Shown in pieces: positions 59,240 to 64,000 of a stretch of 64,000 nt of DNA. Both the position numbers and the translations under genes were made by a program. The notes beneath the pieces were generated by a model, which searched no databases, was not told the DNA's origin, and saw only the letters and a program-made list of their open reading frames with translations. The stretch's first letter is position 1; the number at the start of each line of letters is the position of its first letter. Source of the stretch: Riptortus pedestris (taxonomy: Eukaryota; Arthropoda; Insecta; Hemiptera; Alydidae); contig CM032233.1 of assembly GCA_019009955.1 (NCBI GenBank), forward strand, positions 64,763,001 to 64,827,000, read 5' to 3'.

Positions 59240-59903
59240 ATTTTTGTCTTTTAATAAAGTATAAACGAGATATACACTATAAACTAATTTTATTGGGCAC
59301 TAACGGTTGAACCGAATTTAAAAAACTCGGTATGTCAATTAGCATTAATTCTTCCATAATTATAAGCTATAATAAAATTTTTAGGTTAGAACGAGAGTGG
59401 GGGTTATAAGGGAGGCCTGAAATAAAAATTCGCGATATTTCATTGTCTATTTGTTTTTCGACAAACGTGACCATAACAAAAGTTGTTTACTTTGTTATTT
59501 AGAGTAACTTTTATTCTATACATTTCTCCAGGAACAATGTGTGGAGCAAGTAATTTGCGTAGAAATATTTATATGCTCAACAATTCTTTCCAATTTGAAC
59601 TATCAGGTACCTCACCTGGAAAACTTAATTCAAATCTATGTTAATATTTATTTATTTATTATCCTTAATAACTGAAATCTTTGCATAATGCACAGGAGAC
59701 GGGAAATATGACAATTTGGAAGACAGTGAAGACTTACATAAAAAATGAATTTTATTATTAACAAATGCCAACAACGGGTATTAACCCTAAACACTGGGAC
59801 GGGTAAATGTCAAAATATTGTGCAAATTAAAGCCTTGACAAAAAAATACCATCACCATTCAGCCTCAACTGAATTCCCGGGCGAAGCCGGGTCTCTGAGC
59901 TAG
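59240..59903 (+). mobile_element. Helitron, 5'-truncated 3' part
   Basis: Starts within a tandem unit (TTCATTTTTGTCTTTTAATA), then GAGTGGGGGTTATAAGGGAG (59395), the full unique module (59530-59640, GGAACAATGTGTGGAGCAAG), CAGGAGACGGGAAATATGAC, hairpin CCCGGGCGAAGCCGGG, TCTCTGAG, CTAG (59900-59903), T and (AT)n. Confidence 0.75.
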
Positions 59904-59907
59904 TATA

Positions 59908-59960
<53 letters not shown>

Positions 59961-60342
59961 GAACCGACCTCATTTTCGCCATCTCCTGCGTAGGATCGAT
60001 GGACATTTGAAGACATTTTTCGAAACTCGCGTCATGAGTACGACCTCAATAGCTGATTTCCCTTAAGGGAAATCTGCTAAAACCGAACATTACAACATTT
60101 ATAGAACATTACATTTACAATTACATTGGTTCTATGCAATTTTTTTTCTCGATCCGACGCATAATAACGAAGATATGAAGAATTGTCGAAATTCCTCCCC
60201 TCTAAACATCTCTCTCACTGGTCGGATTTCAACCATTAACGAACTCATTTTTTATTTTTGCATAAAACGATTAAATATCAAGTTTGGTAACGGGTAAACC
60301 AAAATTGCATCGGCTAGAGCGGTAAGAGACACACACACTCAC

Positions 60343-60425
<83 letters not shown>

Positions 60426-60498
60426 ATTTTGAACGGACCTGATTTTCTTCATCTACTAGGAACAACCTCAATAGCTGAGCTAACGGGAAATCTGCTAA
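59904..60498 (-). mobile_element. Family H: right end followed by a second partial copy
   Basis: 59904-60083: (AT)n, TTTTGAACCGACCTCATTTT, TAGGATCGATGGACATTTGA, TTAAGGGAAATCTGCTAAAA. 60084-60498: GATCCGACGCATAATAACG, CAACCATTAACGAACTC, TTGCATCGGCTAGAGCGGTA, (CA)n 60331-60408 with (AT)n, TTTTGAACGGACCTGATTTT, ending GGGAAATCTGCTAA. Two reverse copies in tandem with the Helitron 3' end on the microsatellite of the first. Confidence 0.75.
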
Positions 60499-61199
60499 TA
60501 CACTGTTAGTACTTGCTGAATGCGTATATTAATTTGACGGTGATCGTATGAGTAGTTTCGGAGCAATTAGCATTATAATTAAAATTTTTAAGTTAGTCTC
60601 GAACATTCTTTATTTCCCCAAATTCGCTATACGAGAAATGTATTAATTGCTTCCTTATTTTGAACGATGCGGACGGTTCAAGTTTTCTAATATTAACTTT
60701 CCCACATGATTGAATAATTAATTATCGATCATGAATACTTATTGACCACAATCTGGTTTAATTGCCACTTTGGCACTCCATCCACCTGGAAATAGTGTTT
60801 TGATCAGGCAACTAATAATTAAAGCCGGAGTGGTATAGCTCCTTCTTCTTACATCGCAAGAGTAATCAGCTGATTAGGTTTTAATTATTAGAGCAATTCC
60901 CGATAGCTCCATTGAAATATAAGTATATAAATAACACATATGTTTGTTATTCATCCAGTGGCGACATTTTCTATTTAATCGTAATCGTTGCATTTAACCT
61001 CTTAAGATAATGAATTTTAAATGTAATGATCATGTTTGTCTGGAATTCAACCAGAAGGGATTTAGGGATGGAGTACATCTCGGAACCGTAAATTTCTTCA
61101 TTGTTATGCCTGAAACATGTGGTATAAATTTGTTTGACTTGTTATTTTCTATGTCTTTTCATCTATGTATTTTTCTGTAACACGAATATTTGTGGAGCT
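60499..61199. other. No gene seen
   Basis: AT-rich spacer with unique sequence. No element end recognised. Confidence 0.45.
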
Positions 61200-61314
61200 T
61201 TTAGCAGAATCCCTTTAGGGAAATCAGCTATTGAGGTCATACTCATGACGCAATTTTAAAAATTTTTCTTCAAAGGTCCATCCTAGTAGCTGGCGAAAAT
61301 GAGATCCGTTCAAG

Positions 61315-61378
<64 letters not shown>

Positions 61379-61975
61379 TGTTGCCGCTCTAGCGGTCGCA
61401 ATTTTCGTTTGACCGTTACTAAACTCGATATGTAGTCGTCTTATGGAAAAAGAAAGATCAAATTCGTTAACGGCTGAAATTAAACCGTGGGAGGAGGGGT
61501 TTAGTGGGGGAGAATTTTGAAAATTCGAAATATATCAGTTACTATAAGTCGAGTCTATAAAGTTTACAGAATAAATCTTATTGCAAATTAAATGTACTAT
61601 AAATATTGTCATATACATTTATTCTCTATCTTGAATATTAACCGAGATATTTGCATTTTTCAGTTTTCAGCCTTCAGTAAACCCCCACTTCTACTCGTGT
61701 TACATAAACAATACTCTGTTATATAATAAACCACATTATTGGAAGCTTAAATACCAAATATTGTTTTCCAGAGGTCTTCTCTATACGAGATAGGTGCAAA
61801 TATGTTCTTTGACTGCTAAAATTTGTTTGAGTGAGATAAAAATTATTCTGATTCATTATAAATTACAGTACTAGATATAATATATAGTTTTCAATTAAAT
61901 GAATATGTTATATTCTGATATATTTCAGTTATTGTTTTTCTTTCCGGTGAGCTTTTGGCAGGACTTTTTTTTTAC
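61200..61975 (+). mobile_element. Family H element, long version lacking its 3' end
   Basis: Forward: TTTTAGCAGAATCCCTTTAG, CTATTGAGGTCATACTC, TCCGTTCAAGTCTGTATAT, (AT)n 61318-61375, TTGCCGCTCTAGCGGTCGCA, TTAACGGCTGAAATTAAACC, ATTAACCGAGATATTTGC, TAAACCCCCACTTCTACTCG, and CAGTACTAGATATAATATAT to TTCCGGTGAGCTTTTGGCAG. It stops before the terminal hairpin. Confidence 0.8.
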
Positions 61976-62390
61976 ATTTCTGCAAACAAACATCTTCATC
62001 TGAGTAGAAGGTAGTATGGGAGTGAGATGAGATGATATATCCAGCCGAAGAAGCTTTCAGAGAATTTAAACATGTAGAGATGAGAAATAAATGTGTTAAA
62101 TAAGAGAAGTAAGTTCTTCTATTAAATGACTCCCACATAAGAAATTAAAAGGATATTATCTTAATGTCCCTTGAAAATATCTGAAGGTATAATATAATTA
62201 ATAATTAATTAATTAATATATGGAATAACAGGAGTAGGATTGCAATTTATATGTTATGTTGTAATAATAATATAATAATTGGATCAATATAGTGGGCAAT
62301 AAATGGAGTATGTTTCTTCATCTTCGACTGGATTTTTGAGCACAACAATGAATTTAGATAGCAACTGATGAGGTATTCTCTCAATAAAAA
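61976..62390. other. No gene seen
   Basis: AT-rich spacer with a TTAATTAATTAATTAA stretch near 62200. No element end recognised. Confidence 0.4.
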
Positions 62391-63844
62391 AGTCCGTCAC
62401 GCAGGGGCTGCATAAACTAAGCAGATTTCCCACGTGAAGTTTTACAATAGAGAAGTTTCAGAATAGAGAGTCAAACAGTTACGGGAACGGCCCGAACTAG
62501 CTCTTGACGGAAACTCGCGACTAGACCGGAAGTTAGCCGATCTCATCTCAGAAGCTGAAAACAGAAAAATGCAAATATCTCGGTTAATATTCAAGATAGA
62601 GGTTAAATGTATATAACATTATTTATAGTAAATTTAATTTGCAATAAGAATGATTTTATATACTTTTTCGATCCGACGTATAGTAACGGAGATATTTCGA
62701 ATTTTCGAAAATCCTCCCTCTAACCCCCCCCCTCTAACCCCCCCCCCCCTTAAGGGAAATCTGCTAAAACCGATGAGTAGAAGGGGAGGGGAGTACTGAA
62801 GGCAGAAAACAAGAAATTACGAATAACTCTCTTGAGTTACCAAAAAATGCATAGAACAACAATTTTAGACAATCATAAGTTTAACAAGAAGGGTTCTGAA
62901 ATATTTCATGGTCCGACTCAAAATAACGAAGACATTTTGAATTTTCTAAATCCCCCTCTCTTAATCATCACTATTCCAGGTCCGATTTCAACCGATAACA
63001 AATATGATCTTTAGTGTGTCTGAAACGGCTAAATACCGAATATAGTATAAGGTAGGTTAAATAAATGTAAAGATAAATAAATAAAAATAAAGAACATAAA
63101 CTCTTAATTGACGATGTCAACACAAGACGTATTTGCATGTGTCTCAAAAATTAATAGTTCAATGAAAACCATATTTGGTGTTTGACCTTAAACTGAAATA
63201 TTGGAATATCTCGGTTAATATTCAATATAGAGAAAACATCTATATAACAACCTTTATAGAGCATTCATTACATTTGCAATAAGATTGGAACTATACGTTT
63301 TTCAATCCGACGCATAACAACGGAGATATTTCGAAATTCACCCCCTCTAAACCCTCCCTCCTTCTGGTCCGATTATAGACGTTAAGAACTTAATCTTTAT
63401 TTTGAAATAAAAATTTTAAATATTAAGTTCAGTAACAATCAAACAAAAAGTCCGTCACGCAGGGGCTGCGTAAACTAAGCAGATTTCCCTCGTGAAGTTT
63501 TACAATAGAGAAATCTCCATACGAGTGACGATCAGTTACGGCAAAGGGCCAAACTAGATTTTGGCGGGAACCATAGGGCGTCCGTTACACTTAATAAAAA
63601 TGCAAATATCTCGGTTAATATTCAAGATAGAGAATAAATGTATATAACAATATTTATAGTAAAATTAATTTGCAATAAGATTGATTCTGTACAATTTTTC
63701 GATCCGACGTATAAATCTTAACCCCCCCTCCCACTGGTCCGATTTCAGCCGTTAACGAACTTGATCTTTCTTTTTACATAAAACGACTAAATATCGAGTT
63801 TGGTAACGATCAAACAAAAATTGCGATCGCTAGAGTGGTAACAG

Positions 63845-63880
<36 letters not shown>

Positions 63881-64000
63881 TTTTGATCGGACCTCATTTT
63901 CGTCATCTACTAGGTAGGATCGATGGACATTTGAAGAAAAATTTCGAAAATTCCGTCATGAGTACAACCTCAATAGCTGATTTCCCTTAAGGGAAATCTG
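62391..64000 (-). mobile_element. Family H: three head-to-tail copies, the last cut by the window edge
   Basis: Copy 1 (62391-62776): AAGTCCGTCACGCAGGGGC, TGCAAATATCTCGGTTAAT, C-runs, then directly TTAAGGGAAATCTGCTAAAA; the block with the microsatellite is deleted. Copy 2 (62777-63438): long-version interior, GATATTTCGAAATTC, GTAACAATCAAAC, no terminal pieces. Copy 3 (63439-64000): AAAAGTCCGTCACGCAGGGG, full interior, GCGATCGCTAGAGTGG, (AT)n 63847-63878, TCGGACCTCATTTTCGTCAT, TTAAGGGAAATCTG at the edge. Copy 3 is among the best preserved. Confidence 0.8.

Noticed and set aside
60299..60424. CRISPR-like or satellite array in the (CA)n stretch
   Set aside because: Simple dinucleotide repeat with two AAAC interruptions; no repeat-spacer structure.

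Overview
This is eukaryotic, AT-rich nuclear DNA, most likely from an arthropod and probably an insect. The evidence is indirect: jockey-like and RNase H-bearing LINE fragments, several piggyBac- and mariner-type elements, insect-style Helitrons with a CCCGG hairpin followed by CTAG, and scattered AACCTTACC/GGTTAGGTT patches. I see no complete cellular gene, no rRNA and no functional tRNA. The window reads as an intergenic or intronic block built almost entirely of nested, mostly dead transposable elements and (AT)n microsatellites. Annotations are from sequence reading alone; family names beyond the visible hallmarks are inference.

The dominant component is one non-autonomous family, called family H here, with about 25 copies on both strands. 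In its forward orientation it starts with a palindrome (AGCAGATTTCCC-TTAA-GGGAAATCAGCT). It then carries a conserved block ending TCCGTTCAAAAT, a central variable (AT)n tract, a second block with an ACCGCT/AGCGGT mini-hairpin, an inverted GGGAAATCTGCT, a terminal hairpin (ACGCA-loop-TGCGT), and CGGAC at a T-run. This plan matches Helentron-associated elements (HINE/DINE-1 type). The second family is a Helitron with a 3' CCCGG...CCGGG hairpin and CTAG end. It repeatedly sits inside the (AT)n tract of family H copies. 

Layout: 0-5 kb holds an inverted-arm repeat, a LINE RNase H remnant and a SINE. 5-9 kb holds two family H copies, one split by a jockey-like LINE with an 11-bp target duplication and one split by a foldback element. 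A 210-bp mariner remnant lies at 9.75 kb and a decayed transposon ORF at 10.7-11.3 kb. 13-22.6 kb is a dense mosaic of microsatellites, family H and Helitrons. At 22.7-23.5 kb a piggyBac-type element splits a SINE. 27.2 kb holds a small TA-flanked MITE. 30.4-31.8 kb holds a piggyBac relic with the transposase C-terminus. 32.1-32.9 kb is a near-complete giant palindrome. 34-35.6 kb is a family H copy split by a Helitron. 37.5-39.4 kb is a hAT MITE, itself inside a family H remnant and carrying a Helitron and a LINE with an intact RNase H motif set. 46.5-47.9 kb holds a second copy of the decayed transposon ORF and a second SINE split by another TTAA element. 48.1-52.3 kb shows a three-level nest (Helitron containing family H containing Helitron). 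54.1-55.5 kb is a piggyBac relic with the transposase N-terminus. 56.9-57.3 kb is a third LINE RNase H relic. 59.2-64 kb is again Helitron and family H, ending in three head-to-tail family H copies.

The elements do not form a pathway. What ties them together is insertion ecology: (AT)n tracts inside family H act as recurrent landing sites, T-runs accept family H, TTAA sites in SINEs accept piggyBac-type MITEs, and foldback repeats carry hammerhead-like motifs reminiscent of Penelope-like elements.
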